Shown: one piece after another, positions 1-8,887 of the stretch
How positions within the stretch are numbered: position 1 is the first letter of the stretch
Layout: each line of letters opens with the position of its first letter
Source of the DNA: JBBQSF01 sp038214085
GTDB taxonomy: Bacteria > Bacteroidota > Bacteroidia > Bacteroidales > CG2-30-32-10
Reading direction: 5' to 3'
Length of the DNA stretch: 34,298 bases
Assembly: GCA_038214085.1 (NCBI GenBank)
Contig: JBBQSF010000016.1
Location: 1 to 34,298, forward strand
Position numbers and translations under genes: made by a program
Notes under the pieces: generated by a model
Databases searched by the model: none
What the model was told of the DNA's origin: nothing
What the model saw: only the letters and a program-made list of their open reading frames with translations

Positions 1-3000
1 GCAACAGGTTGCAGCAATTCAGACATAATTACCCTCAATGTGGTTGCGCCACAAATTGCCAATGCTGGCAATGGTTTTAGTCGCTGTGTTGATGCGTCAC
101 CAGTTACGTTAACGGGTTATTCTCCAAGCACAGGTGGTACATGGTCTGGTGCTGGTGTTAGCGGTACAACTTTTACTCCAGCAACTGCGGGTGTGGGTAC
201 TCATAATTTAACTTATTCTTTTGGCGGCGGTACATGTTTAAGTTCTGATACCATAAAAATTACGGTAAATCCATTGCCTACAGTAACAGTAAACTCAACA
301 ACTATTTGTGCAGGCCAGTCAGCAACATTAACAGCAGCCGGAGCAAATACATATTCATGGAATACAACGTCAATAGCTAATCCCATAACAGTTAATCCAA
401 CTATAACAACTCCATACACTGTAACGGGAACAAATACCACAACAGGTTGTTTAAATTCAGCTACAGCCACAGTTACTGTAAACCCATTACCTGTGGTAAC
501 TGCAACACCTAATCAAACCTCTGTTTGTTCTAGTAGTACTACCCAAATCAATTTAAATTCAAACCTTGCAAACACCACTTTTAGCTGGGTTGTTTCTGTG
601 CCTGCTGGAATCACAGGTGCATCCAACGGAAATGGCAATCAAATTCAACAAACTTTAGTTACCTCATTAAATGCTCCGGCAACGGTAATTTACACAATTA
701 CTCCAATGGCAATAGGCTGTCCAGGTTTGCCAATTACGGTCCCTATTACTGTTAATCCAATTCCCATTTTAAATATTTCTTTGCCTACACAAATTATTTG
801 TTCGGGTGAAACATCCAGTGTAATTTCTTTTACTTCCAATGTATCTGGTACACTTTATAACTGGTCTGCCTCAGCACCTGCATATATTAACGGCTATCAA
901 AATTCAGGTACAGGTAACATTCCCGTGCTAACATTAAATAACACATCTAATGTGCAAGGCAATATAATATTTAGCATCACTCCCATAGCTAATGGCTGCC
1001 CTGGAACACCTGTTCAGGCAATTATAACAGTCAATCCAAGCCCTTCTGTAAATAATTCCCCTTTAATTCAAAATATTTGTTCTGGTCAAACAAGCAATCT
1101 GGTTACCCTTACCTCTGGTGTTACAAATACAACTTTCACATGGTCAGTTACTCATAATGGCGTTGTAACTGGGTTTACTTCAAATGGCACAAATACAATT
1201 CCTGCCCAAACGTTATACAATTTAAGCACATCGGTAGATACTGTGGTTTATCATATTATTCCCTCTTCAAATTCCGGCGTATTGTGTCCAGGTGTTCCTG
1301 CAGATTATCTAATAATTGTGCATCCTTTGCCAATTGCAGCTTTTTCTTCAAATCCGGCAATAGGCTGTGCTCCATTAAATATATCTTTCACAAACTTATC
1401 TTCTCCTAGTTCAGGTCTTACATACAATTGGAATTTCGGGGATGGTCAAACTAGCAATTTGCAAAACCCTTCTCATACATACACCAATACTGGTATCGTT
1501 GATAGTGTTTATCAAGTTCACTTAATTATAACATCTAATGCATCATGCTTTAGTTCAATTACTCATCCAGTAACTATTCATCCGGCACCAACCGTAAATT
1601 TCACTGCAACAAATGTGTGTCTGGGATTACCAACTGTATTTACTGATGCTTCTGTAAATACTTCTGGTGTAATTAATAACTGGCTTTGGCATTTTGGAGA
1701 TGGAACATCATCAACACTGCAAAATCCATCTCATATTTATGCTTCTGATGGCACATATAATGTCACTCTTGACATCTCAAATACAAATTCATGTAATAGT
1801 ACCATAACCTTTCAGGTTGTTGTATATCCTTATCCTGTTGCTGCTTTTAACCATGATACTTTATCTTGTGTGGGTTCTCAGATTATTTTTAACAATACAA
1901 CAACTGGTGCGCAAAATTACCTATGGAGTTTTGGAGACGGTTATACTTCGTCTTCTTTTAGTCCAAGCCATCCCTACTTAACGCAAGGCCATTTTACAAT
2001 AGATTTGATTGCCACTTCTACTCATGGTTGTAATGATTCTGCATCGTCTACAATTCATATCATCAAACCTCCCGTTCCTGATTTTTCACTTTTCCCTGCC
2101 TCTGGTTGTGCTCCTTTAAGTGTTCAAATAAATAATCAAACAGTTGGTGAAAATGTCACTTATAGCTGGGATTTTGGGATACCTCCAACCTCAAGTACTG
2201 CTGGCCCATTTACCATAATATATCCACAGGGGAATAATGACACAACTTATTTTATTTCACTTATTACACAGAATATGTGTGGTTCTGTATCTTATTCTGA
2301 TTCAGTAGTTGTATTCCCAAAACCAATTGTAAATTTCGGCATGTCACAAAACTATGGTTGTTCGCCAATTACAATAAACTTTATTGATAATGTAGCAGGC
2401 CAAACAGATACTCTTATTTGGGATTTCGGCGATGGCTCGCCAATACAAACCAGCACAAATTTCAATCATCTTTTTTCTCATACTTTTTCTTATTCTGGCA
2501 CCACAGATACAACATACACAATTACTTTGATAGGGATTAATGAATGTGGTACTGACACAATTAAGCGCATTTTAACAGTTTACCCAAATACTGTTAATGC
2601 ATTTTTTAACATTGATACATTATCGGGTTGCGCTCCTTTAACGGTTCATTTCACTAATTATTCAACAGGTGGCACAACATATTCCTGGGATTTTGGTGAT
2701 GGTAATGTGAGTAATTTATCAAGCCCTACTCATACCTATAATTTACCAGGCCAGTATATTGTAATGCTTGCGGTTACAAATGGTTGCAGTTTCGATACTG
2801 TGTATAGTAATCCAATTACTGTTTACCCTGTAGCTTCTCCAAATTTCACATTTAATGATAATATTTGCGCGGGTGATACAATGTTTTTTATTAACGCGAC
2901 TATGAGTATAGCAAGCTGTTCCTGGAATTTCGGGGATGGATCATCAGTATCAACTCTAACTAATCCAAATCACGTTTATACTGTTTCAGGTACTTATCAG

Positions 3001-4401
3001 GTAACATTAAACGTAATAAATAATAGTCCGCAACATTGCCCTTCAAGTATTACTATTCCGGTGCATATTAGATTTACTCCACATCCAGTATTTACGGTAA
3101 ATCCCTCAAGTGGTTGTACTCCTTTATCTGTTCAGTTCAATAACGCTACCGACAGCTTAACTTACAACACTTATATTTGGAATTTTAACAATGGTGTTGG
3201 GTCCGTATTAATTACCCCCCCAATTCAGTCATTTTCCAATTCAAACCATTGTAATGATACTACATATAATATTTCTTTAATTGCTAATAATGCTGGCTGT
3301 ATTGATACATTTTATTCAAATGTCAGAGTTTACCCAATCCCTTTAAGCGCATTCATTACATCAGATTCCACACTTTGTAGCTTTGGACCTCCTCAAAATA
3401 TTCAGTTTTACGAAGAAGCAACTTGCGCTCAGGATTTTCAGTGGTTCCAAAACAATGTATTTGTATCGCCATTACTAAATCCAATAATTTCTTTTTCTAA
3501 TAGCGGTTCATATAACATGAGCCTTGTTGTCTCAAATCAATACAATTGCAGGGATACATCAAAACAAATTTACACAGTTTATCCTGAATGGGAAGACCTT
3601 GTAAGTATAGCACCAACAAGCGGATGTGAGCCCTTAGGCGTATTCTTTCAGGCATTAACACCTAATTTGAGTTATCTCTGGGAATTCGGCGATACAACTT
3701 CTTCAACCCAGCCAAACAATTATCATATTTACAATGATCATGGAATATACACTGTTCATGTTCATGTTACAGGCAATGGGGGCTGTATCGATAGTTTGAT
3801 TTTGCCAGATACAATTAAAGTATTTCCCAAAGTTGTTGCTTCATTCACATACGATAACATTCACACTCCGCCACCTAATGATGGCACCGTTTTATTCAAT
3901 AATACTTCTCAATTTGCGTCAACATATAGTTGGAATTTTGGCGATGGCTCTAGCTATGATGGTTTTGATACAATTCACAGATATCTTCACAATAATAATT
4001 ACGAAGTTATTCTAATTGCAAACAACCAATACAATTGCCCTGATACAGCCTATGCAAATATTGATCTTGATTTTTTTCATGGATTATTTATTCCTAACGC
4101 ATTCAGTCCAACAAATTCAAACATCGAAGTACAGAATTTCTTCCCTATAGGAATAGGTCTTGAAACTTATCACTGCTGGGTTTATGATACATGGGGTAAT
4201 GTATTATGGGAGTCAACAGCACTTGACGATGAAGGTCGGCCGACTGAATACTGGGACGGCAGAGTTTCATTTGAATTATTGCATATGGACTCATTTGTTT
4301 GGAAAGCTATAGGCACCTTTAAGGACGGCTGCATTTGGCCAGGTATGGATTACGGTGATGGTATACCAAGAAATTATGGTTCAGTAACAATAATAAAATA
4401 G
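1..4401 (+). CDS. PKD-repeat surface protein with T9SS type B (gliding-motility) C-terminal domain, 5' end missing
   Basis: The frame is open from the first base, so the true start lies upstream and at least 1467 residues are visible. The N-terminal part is made of Ig-like/SprB-like repeats with recurring NPLP linkers and Cys-rich spacers. From about residue 440 there are roughly ten PKD domains, recognised by WxFGDG cores followed by P-x-H-x-Y. The last ~100 residues (FIPNAFSPT, WVYDTWGNVLW, EYWDG) match the gliding-motility-associated C-terminal domain that targets proteins to the type IX secretion system as type B substrates. It is expected to be a secreted, surface-attached adhesin-like protein. 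The next gene starts immediately after its TAG stop and encodes a PorP/SprF-like protein, the usual partner. Its ligand cannot be read from the sequence. Confidence 0.92.
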   Translation, partial: ATGCSNSDIITLNVVAPQIANAGNGFSRCVDASPVTLTGYSPSTGGTWSGAGVSGTTFTPATAGVGTHNLTYSFGGGTCLSSDTIKITVNPLPTVTVNSTTICAGQSATLTAAGANTYSWNTTSIANPITVNPTITTPYTVTGTNTTTGCLNSATATVTVNPLPVVTATPNQTSVCSSSTTQINLNSNLANTTFSWVVSVPAGITGASNGNGNQIQQTLVTSLNAPATVIYTITPMAIGCPGLPITVPITVNPIPILNISLPTQIICSGETSSVISFTSNVSGTLYNWSASAPAYINGYQNSGTGNIPVLTLNNTSNVQGNIIFSITPIANGCPGTPVQAIITVNPSPSVNNSPLIQNICSGQTSNLVTLTSGVTNTTFTWSVTHNGVVTGFTSNGTNTIPAQTLYNLSTSVDTVVYHIIPSSNSGVLCPGVPADYLIIVHPLPIAAFSSNPAIGCAPLNISFTNLSSPSSGLTYNWNFGDGQTSNLQNPSHTYTNTGIVDSVYQVHLIITSNASCFSSITHPVTIHPAPTVNFTATNVCLGLPTVFTDASVNTSGVINNWLWHFGDGTSSTLQNPSHIYASDGTYNVTLDISNTNSCNSTITFQVVVYPYPVAAFNHDTLSCVGSQIIFNNTTTGAQNYLWSFGDGYTSSSFSPSHPYLTQGHFTIDLIATSTHGCNDSASSTIHIIKPPVPDFSLFPASGCAPLSVQINNQTVGENVTYSWDFGIPPTSSTAGPFTIIYPQGNNDTTYFISLITQNMCGSVSYSDSVVVFPKPIVNFGMSQNYGCSPITINFIDNVAGQTDTLIWDFGDGSPIQTSTNFNHLFSHTFSYSGTTDTTYTITLIGINECGTDTIKRILTVYPNTVNAFFNIDTLSGCAPLTVHFTNYSTGGTTYSWDFGDGNVSNLSSPTHTYNLPGQYIVMLAVTNGCSFDTVYSNPITVYPVASPNFTFNDNICAGDTMFFINATMSIASCSWNFGDGSSVSTLTNPNHVYTVSGTYQVTLNVINNSPQHCPSSITIPVHIRFTPHPVFTVNPSSGCTPLSVQFNNATDSLTYNTYIWNFNNGVGSVLITPPIQSFSNSNHCNDTTYNISLIANNAGCIDTFYSNVRVYPIPLSAFITSDSTLCSFGPPQNIQFYEEATCAQDFQWFQNNVFVSPLLNPIISFSNSGSYNMSLVVSNQYNCRDTSKQIYTVYPEWEDLVSIAPTSGCEPLGVFFQALTPNLSYLWEFGDTTSSTQPNNYHIYNDHGIYTVHVHVTGNGGCIDSLILPDTIKVFPKVVASFTYDNIHTPPPNDGTVLFNNTSQFASTYSWNFGDGSSYDGFDTIHRYLHNNNYEVILIANNQYNCPDTAYANIDLDFFHGLFIPNAFSPTNSNIEVQNFFPIGIGLETYHCWVYDTWGNVLWESTALDDEGRPTEYWDGRVSFELLHMDSFVWKAIGTFKDGCIWPGMDYGDGIPRNYGSVTIIK

Positions 4402-5448
4402 ATGAAAGCAAATATTTTCTTTATTTGGTTATTGTTATTATTGCTTTTCGCGCCAATAGCTAAGGGGCAAGATCCCAGTTTCTCACAATTCTATTTTAAT
4501 CAATTATATTTCAACCCTGCTTTCTGTGGCTCATCCAGAGGTTTTTCAACAAGTTTAACACATAGGGTTTTATGGCCAAATATTCCGGGAAAATTCAATA
4601 CAAGTAAATTTAGTGCAGACCTTGATATGTCAAATTATCCCGGTTTTGCTGGGATAGGTATTATTTTGGTCACAGATGTTGAAGGTGCAGGATTTTTAAA
4701 AACAAACACGTTTGGTATTCCTTTATCTACGAGAATAAATATTTCGAATCAAAGTATAATCCAGTTTGGCCTTTTAACTTCAATCCAATACCGATCTGTT
4801 AACTGGGATCAGTTTGTATTTAGCGACCAATTTGATCCTGTCAATGGCATTGTTAGTCAATCAAGTTTTTCAGCTCCAGAGCATTCTTCATTAGTATTTC
4901 CTGACTTTGCTGCTGGCGTAATTTATGAGTATCGTAATGCCCCTTATAAACGAGCACGAAAGAAAAAATCAAGCCTAAGAATTGGTTTTGCCGCACATCA
5001 TATTATGCAACCTGAATATTCATTTTTAGGCGTTAATTCGAAACTGCCTATTAAATATGTAGCTCATGTTAGCGGAGAATTACCATTAATTGGCACATCT
5101 GAAATGATTATGGCTCCTGCATTTGTTTTTGAAAAACAAAATGGTTTAAAAACATTCTATTTTGGGTCAAACACATTATGGCGCAATTTCTTTATAGGTA
5201 ATTGGTGTAGGTTAGGTGAGAAAAACACAGATGCCCTTGTATTTGTAACTGGTCTTAAATTCGGTGAATCGGCAAAATCATATATTTCATACAGCCATGA
5301 TTTTACACTTTCAAGATTAATTTCAGGCACAGGTGGTTCCCATGAAATAAACTTGTCGTATATGATTGATGAAGAAATGCTTTATGCAATGGGCTTAAGA
5401 AAAAAGAAACGTCCACAGGTGTTTATGATTCCTTGTCCGGATTTTTAA
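4402..5448 (+). CDS. PorP/SprF family type IX secretion system membrane protein
   Basis: 348 residues. A signal peptide (hydrophobic LLLLLL core, cleavage near AKGQ) is followed by the diagnostic start of the mature chain, DPSFSQFYFNQLYFNPAFCG, typical of the PorP/SprF outer-membrane beta-barrel family. Members work with type B T9SS substrates and are commonly encoded right beside them. The ATG directly abuts the stop of the upstream PKD gene with no spacing, so the two are almost certainly translated from one message. The later part has alternating polar and aromatic beta-strand-like segments. No internal damage is visible. The particular role (secretion, or retention of the neighbour at the surface) is inferred from the family and context. 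Confidence 0.9.
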   Translation: MKANIFFIWLLLLLLFAPIAKGQDPSFSQFYFNQLYFNPAFCGSSRGFSTSLTHRVLWPNIPGKFNTSKFSADLDMSNYPGFAGIGIILVTDVEGAGFLKTNTFGIPLSTRINISNQSIIQFGLLTSIQYRSVNWDQFVFSDQFDPVNGIVSQSSFSAPEHSSLVFPDFAAGVIYEYRNAPYKRARKKKSSLRIGFAAHHIMQPEYSFLGVNSKLPIKYVAHVSGELPLIGTSEMIMAPAFVFEKQNGLKTFYFGSNTLWRNFFIGNWCRLGEKNTDALVFVTGLKFGESAKSYISYSHDFTLSRLISGTGGSHEINLSYMIDEEMLYAMGLRKKKRPQVFMIPCPDF

Positions 5449-5489
5449 TTTGTTGTCTCTTTTTCCCTTTTTTCTTTACTGTTTTTTTC

Positions 5490-5858
5490 TTACAAAGGCA
5501 CTTCACTTGCAATAACACTTTTCTTCAAGGATATATATGTGTTTTGATTGAGTAGATATAAGTCTACTTTGCTAGGTAATCCTTCGTATGTATATAAATG
5601 AAACCATCCTTGAGCTGCATCATTGTAATAATTTTTCTTATATGACCAAGCAATAGTGTTATAGTTTTCTTCATCTCCTTTTTTTGAGTTATTGTATTCC
5701 CATCCTTTGTTATTTAGGTATGTATTTAAAGTTTCCCAATCTTTATAACTCGCCAGTTAGCATAATTCATTCAATGTCAAATTCTGGGCTATGTTTACCT
5801 TTACAATAAATAATAAACGCATGAAGATGCAAATTTTTACTACCGACTGGGTTTTCAT
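5490..5858 (-). pseudogene. Broken small secreted protein gene (in-frame TAA, shortened C terminus)
   Basis: Reading leftwards from an ATG at 5856-5858, the frame gives a signal-peptide-like start ending in VNIAQ, then NLTLNELC, an in-frame TAA at 5757-5759, and then 88 further codons to a TAA at 5490-5492. The segment after the stop is clearly protein-like (SYKDWETLNTYLNNKGWEY, later YNTIAWSYKKNYYND and LYTYEGLPSKVDLY) and contains no start codon of its own. The NLTLNEL start followed by a KGWEY/F block recalls a family of small secreted Bacteroidota proteins of unknown function, but that match is from memory. The last residues look cut short, suggesting that both a nonsense mutation and a 3' truncation occurred. 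A sequencing error at 5757 is the main alternative. Confidence 0.55.
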
Positions 5859-6172
5859 GCTTTCAAAGTTTTGGTTATCAAATTTCGTATTATTTTTTGA
5901 TAATCACTTAAAAAACATAAATATTATTTTATTATAAGTTTTTCTGGAATAAGTATCTAGAATTATCAAAACCCTGATTTTCATAAACAAAAATTTTTAT
6001 CAACAATCTTCCAACCTGTGTTTTTTGCTTCATTTTGCTTCGTATTTTTACAACAGCCTTTTCATCGATTCCTTTCATATATTAACCTGTCCTGTCTCGC
6101 CTTTTCTTTCAGGGCTTTTTTATGTGCTTCTCGGTGCAGGGCTCGTTCTATCTACATAAACCAACATATACC
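5859..6172. other. AT-rich intergenic stretch without recognised gene
   Basis: This stretch lies between the minus-strand remnant and the plus-strand gene starting at 6173. It is AT-rich in its left half and T/C-rich in its right half. An open frame extends upstream of 6173 to an ATG at 6122, but the residues it adds are low-complexity and unconvincing. I see no TAnnTTTG promoter element and no terminator hairpin. It may mark the left edge of the inserted DNA, because chromosomal-type genes end here. Confidence 0.4.
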
Positions 6173-7315
6173 ATGCAAATCCCAACTGCCTTCAACACTC
6201 ACAACCTCACTGTGTTTTCACAGGTCGCAAAAGAATCTTTTTATTCTCAGCAAAAGAAAGTAAAAACAGCACGCACCCCATTACAGCTTGTTAAATCTGC
6301 AAATACCCATATTCTTTGCAAATCCCAATCCTTGGAAGAAGCAAGTACAATTTCTGCCACATTCGACATCACCTACCTCGGTTATTTTTCTGCAGACGAT
6401 TATGATTTAAAAATCGAATTCTCCCCTTCCGAAAAAATCCATAAAGCAATGGTTTCGCCAATTTCAGTTTATCCCTTATTGGAAGACCTCAATTTGCCAG
6501 TTCCGCCCGACTACCGTTCAAAATTACATCTGTCTTTTTTTTCTGATGAATTTGAACGCATGAAAATACGAGCGGAAAAAGTGCTGTCCGGTGAATTCAC
6601 CGAAACAAAAATTCGTTTGTTTGCCACCCGTAACCTGCAAATAACCCGCAAGCTCTTTCACGACACTTCAATTCTGTTCCGCACTCAGGCAACAGCCTCT
6701 GTTAACGAAACCAACAATTCTGATGTGTATATTATTTACATTCTGAATCTCTTCGTAATTAGGGCAATGGTCTTTTACACCAAGTTCTTCAAACCCTACA
6801 TTGGAGAGCAGCCCCTTTCAGAAGAATCAATGCGTGAGCAGCTCCACCACCAGTTACCCACGGCTATGAAATATCCCTGGCTTTTCGACCAGCGGCCACC
6901 ATTAAACAAAACCCTCAATTCATTTGTTTTCAATAGCATCGCGAATGCACCTCCTGAAACCTATGCAGTAAAAGGTGCCAGTATGCAAAAGGATATTCCC
7001 GAGTTCGACCCGAAATTAATTCAGACTTTACAGCAACTTAAAGGAAAGTTCAAAATCAACTGCAATACAAATATCCTTCTCGATGTTTTTTACCAGTTTC
7101 TAAAAACCAAAAACCCTGATGGATCGCCATATCTCGAATGTGAAATCGCTAATCTGGTAACTTTGTTGTCCGAATTTTTCACTGATAAAGACGATGTAGC
7201 CCTTAACCCATCATCAATTCGCACAGTTCTAAAACCTTCAAACTTTAAAAAACGTCCCCATCCAGATGATCCAAAACGAATAGATGTTTCTAAATCAAGC
7301 AATAACATTGAATAA
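6173..7315 (+). CDS. Hypothetical protein, possibly mobile-element associated
   Basis: 380 residues from the ATG at 6173. An earlier ATG at 6122 would add 17 unconvincing residues. I prefer 6173 because it sits in a TACC-ATG context like the AACC-ATG starts of other genes here (8221, 30328, 33496). I do not recognise the family. The protein is soluble, with no signal peptide. Its middle (residues ~140-230) is predominantly helical and contains a conserved-looking segment with the pattern RNLQITRKLFHDTSILF. The C-terminal third (KFKINCNTNILLDVFYQFLK, then LVTLLSEFF and a basic RPHPDDPKR tail) faintly recalls the C-terminal half of RteC-like regulators from Bacteroidota conjugative elements, but this is only a weak impression. 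It is isolated, with a convergent lipoprotein gene downstream. Confidence 0.7.
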   Translation: MQIPTAFNTHNLTVFSQVAKESFYSQQKKVKTARTPLQLVKSANTHILCKSQSLEEASTISATFDITYLGYFSADDYDLKIEFSPSEKIHKAMVSPISVYPLLEDLNLPVPPDYRSKLHLSFFSDEFERMKIRAEKVLSGEFTETKIRLFATRNLQITRKLFHDTSILFRTQATASVNETNNSDVYIIYILNLFVIRAMVFYTKFFKPYIGEQPLSEESMREQLHHQLPTAMKYPWLFDQRPPLNKTLNSFVFNSIANAPPETYAVKGASMQKDIPEFDPKLIQTLQQLKGKFKINCNTNILLDVFYQFLKTKNPDGSPYLECEIANLVTLLSEFFTDKDDVALNPSSIRTVLKPSNFKKRPHPDDPKRIDVSKSSNNIE

Positions 7316-7343
7316 TAGTCTTTGTATTTACCAATTTCATCAA

Positions 7344-7730
7344 CTATTCAGCTATCACTTTCTTGTAAATTACTGTATCATTTTCTGAGTTTAACAGCAG
7401 GAGTTTTTCATTAGTAATGTCAAGTATTTCAGTTTTTAACACCTCTGTTTTATTTTCAGGTAAATTAAATGTTAGCTCAAGCACTGTTCCATCGTTAATT
7501 AATTTGTATTCTCCTTCAAGATTTTGATTTTTTCCCCCTCCAGAAGTATTGAATGTTTTATCCTTAAAAAAGTCTATAGTTTTAGTTTTTGTAATTGTTG
7601 TAGTTCCATATTGGTTCGTAACTTTTTTTTCCCATTTTCCGACTATCATTTCGTCTTTTGTTTTGCTACACGAAAAGAGTAATGTTGCAATAATGGGAAT
7701 TAAAATTAAAATAGTTAATTTCTTTTTCAT
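7344..7730 (-). CDS. Small lipocalin-like lipoprotein
   Basis: 128 residues. A type II signal peptide is visible: MKKK, a hydrophobic core and a lipobox LLFSC with Cys21 as the lipidation site. The mature part contains VGKWEKK near residue 30, then alternating beta-strand-like segments (KTIDFFKDKTF, LEGEYKLINDGTVLELTF, KTEILDITNEKLLLL). This is the usual layout of Bacteroidota lipocalin-like lipoproteins, where the GxW motif opens the barrel. It should be anchored in the outer or inner membrane facing the periplasm; the ligand is unknown. It is convergent with the gene ending at 7315, separated by 28 bp with no clear terminator, and transcribed away from the palindrome-rich region at 7922-8096. 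Confidence 0.75.
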   Translation of the reverse strand: MKKKLTILILIPIIATLLFSCSKTKDEMIVGKWEKKVTNQYGTTTITKTKTIDFFKDKTFNTSGGGKNQNLEGEYKLINDGTVLELTFNLPENKTEVLKTEILDITNEKLLLLNSENDTVIYKKVIAE

Positions 7731-7921
7731 ACTAAATATTGATTTAATTTACCTACTAATATGGCTTTTCGGTAATGCCTCGTTTTTATAAGTGGTTTCT
7801 GATCTCCACATCAATCTTATTAATTAAAGCGTTCAATAAACAATTACAATATTATAAAATATATTGTAAACATCAAGGAGAAAAGTGATTGAAAATAAGA
7901 AAGCACGTAATTCAACTATTT

Positions 7922-7935
7922 AGTTCCCGGGAACT
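7922..7935. repeat. Perfect 14-bp palindrome AGTTCCCGGGAACT
   Basis: The 14 bases are self-complementary around a CCCGGG centre and are followed by TTTT. The half-site GGGAACTT recurs at 8059 and 8078. A dimeric DNA-binding protein could bind such a site. Confidence 0.6.
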
Positions 7936-8033
7936 TTTTCACTAAGTTTTTTGCCTCAATTGGCATAAAAATTGTTATTTAATTCATAAGAGCTTTTTTC
8001 TCAACCATATATACTATCCGATTTCATTTCTTA

Positions 8034-8073
8034 AAATAAAAAGTTCCCTTGAGGTCAAGGGAACTTTTTATTT
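8034..8073. terminator. Bidirectional hairpin, 19-bp perfect arms
   Basis: The arms 8034-8052 and 8055-8073 are exact reverse complements with only GG between them, so the effective loop is about 4 nt. Each arm ends in an A/T-rich run, giving a T tract on both strands. It looks like a bidirectional intrinsic terminator, but its core (AGTTCCC/GGGAACT) is the same as the palindrome at 7922, so a protein-binding role is equally possible. Confidence 0.6.
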
Positions 8074-8096
8074 GTCAGGGAACTTCCATTCCTGAC
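8074..8096. repeat. Small hairpin overlapping a third GGGAACTT copy
   Basis: GTCAGG (8074-8079) pairs with CCTGAC (8091-8096) across an 11-nt loop. The left arm runs into GGGAACTT. It starts one base after the large hairpin ends, so the two may act together. Confidence 0.45.
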
Positions 8097-8220
8097 TTTA
8101 CTTTGCTTCCGGTTAAAGTTGCAACAAACCAAAAATTAATAATCCTCATTGATGCGCACCCCCATTTTGTGGTGTGATAGAGAAGGGTAAATGTGTAACA
8201 ATTTAATAATTCTAAAAACC

Positions 8221-8520
8221 ATGGAAGTCATAACCATTCAATCCGATGCATACAACAACATTATAAACCGTCTCGCCACTTTGGAGGACATGATGGTACA
8301 AAATGCAAAAAAACAACCCCTTTCCGAAACATGGCTCGACATAGAAGAAACATGCCGACTGCTAAAAGTTTCCAAACGCACTCTTCAGAACTACCGCATT
8401 AAGGGCTATCTCACCTATTCCCATATTGGCGGCAAAATTTACGTCAGCTCTTCAGCAATTGAAGAATACCTGAAAAGCTTCTCACGCAAGGCCTTCAAAA
8501 AGCCAGGCAATATATTCTAA
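8221..8520 (+). CDS. Excisionase-type helix-turn-helix DNA-binding protein
   Basis: 99 residues from the ATG at 8221, which follows the AAAACC leader seen before other starts here; an upstream ATG at 8191 is less likely. The first 30 residues look like a short helix. Residues 38-90 form the MerR-like HTH_17 fold: WLDIEETCRLLKVSKRTLQ is the helix-turn-helix, YRIKGYL is the wing start, and HIGGKIYVSSSAIEEYL is the wing and last helix. Bacteroidota mobile elements often carry such genes just upstream of a VirE-type primase, as here. Likely roles are excision control or transcription regulation, acting on nearby palindromes; this is inference from the family and context. Confidence 0.85.
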   Translation: MEVITIQSDAYNNIINRLATLEDMMVQNAKKQPLSETWLDIEETCRLLKVSKRTLQNYRIKGYLTYSHIGGKIYVSSSAIEEYLKSFSRKAFKKPGNIF

Positions 8521-8594
8521 TTGGTAATAAATTCAATATTAACTAAAGCCATTGGTATAATTTTAATTGGTATATGAATTACAAATTGGATGCT

Positions 8595-8629
8595 ACAACA
8601 ATACCCTGAAGAATTCAGGGTATTGTTGT
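8595..8629. terminator. Hairpin with 16-bp perfect arms downstream of the HTH gene
   Basis: ACAACAATACCCTGAA (8595-8610) is followed by a GAA loop and its exact reverse complement (8614-8629). There is no T tract on the right, so it may be a poor intrinsic terminator or a repeat unit. It lies 75 bp past the HTH stop. Confidence 0.5.
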
Positions 8630-8720
8630 GCCCTGCAGAAACTATTTGCGATTCGGCTTAATAGTGGCAGCATCAACGACGGGTGAGGCCTGTGTAATTA
8701 TGGGTTGATGATGTCCACGG

Positions 8721-8833
8721 TTCGCTTCGCTCTTCTGAACTCAGCGAAGCGAAATTATATTTCGAATCGCAAAGGCTTTCCCCGCCTGCCGGGTCAGGCA
8801 GGTTTACAGCTTTCTTTGGCCATCAAAGAAAGC
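8721..8833. repeat. Cluster of three dispersed-type palindromic repeats
   Basis: Three hairpins follow one another: TTCGCTTCGCT (8721-8731) with its complement at 8743-8753; CCTGCC (8785-8790) with GGCAGG (8797-8802); and GCTTTCTTT (8809-8817) with AAAGAAAGC (8825-8833). Their composition resembles interspersed palindromes common in Bacteroidota genomes. The reading frame of the downstream primase stays open through them, but the protein sequence they encode is not domain-like, so I start the primase at 8888. Confidence 0.6.
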
Positions 8834-8887
8834 GTACTACAAAATTCACAAACTCTTTCAAATAGTACGAACTCAAAAAATAATTTT

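Larger units (their letters stand above)
7731..8220. other. Control-like intergenic region with GGGAACTT palindromes
   Basis: 490 bp between divergent genes (lipoprotein leftwards, HTH protein rightwards) hold no credible ORF. The left part is AT-rich. From 7922 on, the octamer GGGAACTT occurs three times (7929, 8059 and 8078), twice as part of a perfect palindrome or hairpin; these are listed separately. The placement upstream of an excisionase-type gene and a primase gene suggests operators, a recombination site or an origin-like region. I found no TAnnTTTG promoter element for either gene. Confidence 0.5.

Noticed and set aside
7549..7791. 80-residue plus-strand ORF opposite the lipoprotein gene
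   Set aside because: It is antisense to a gene with a clear signal peptide and lipobox; its hydrophobicity comes from the A/T-rich complement.
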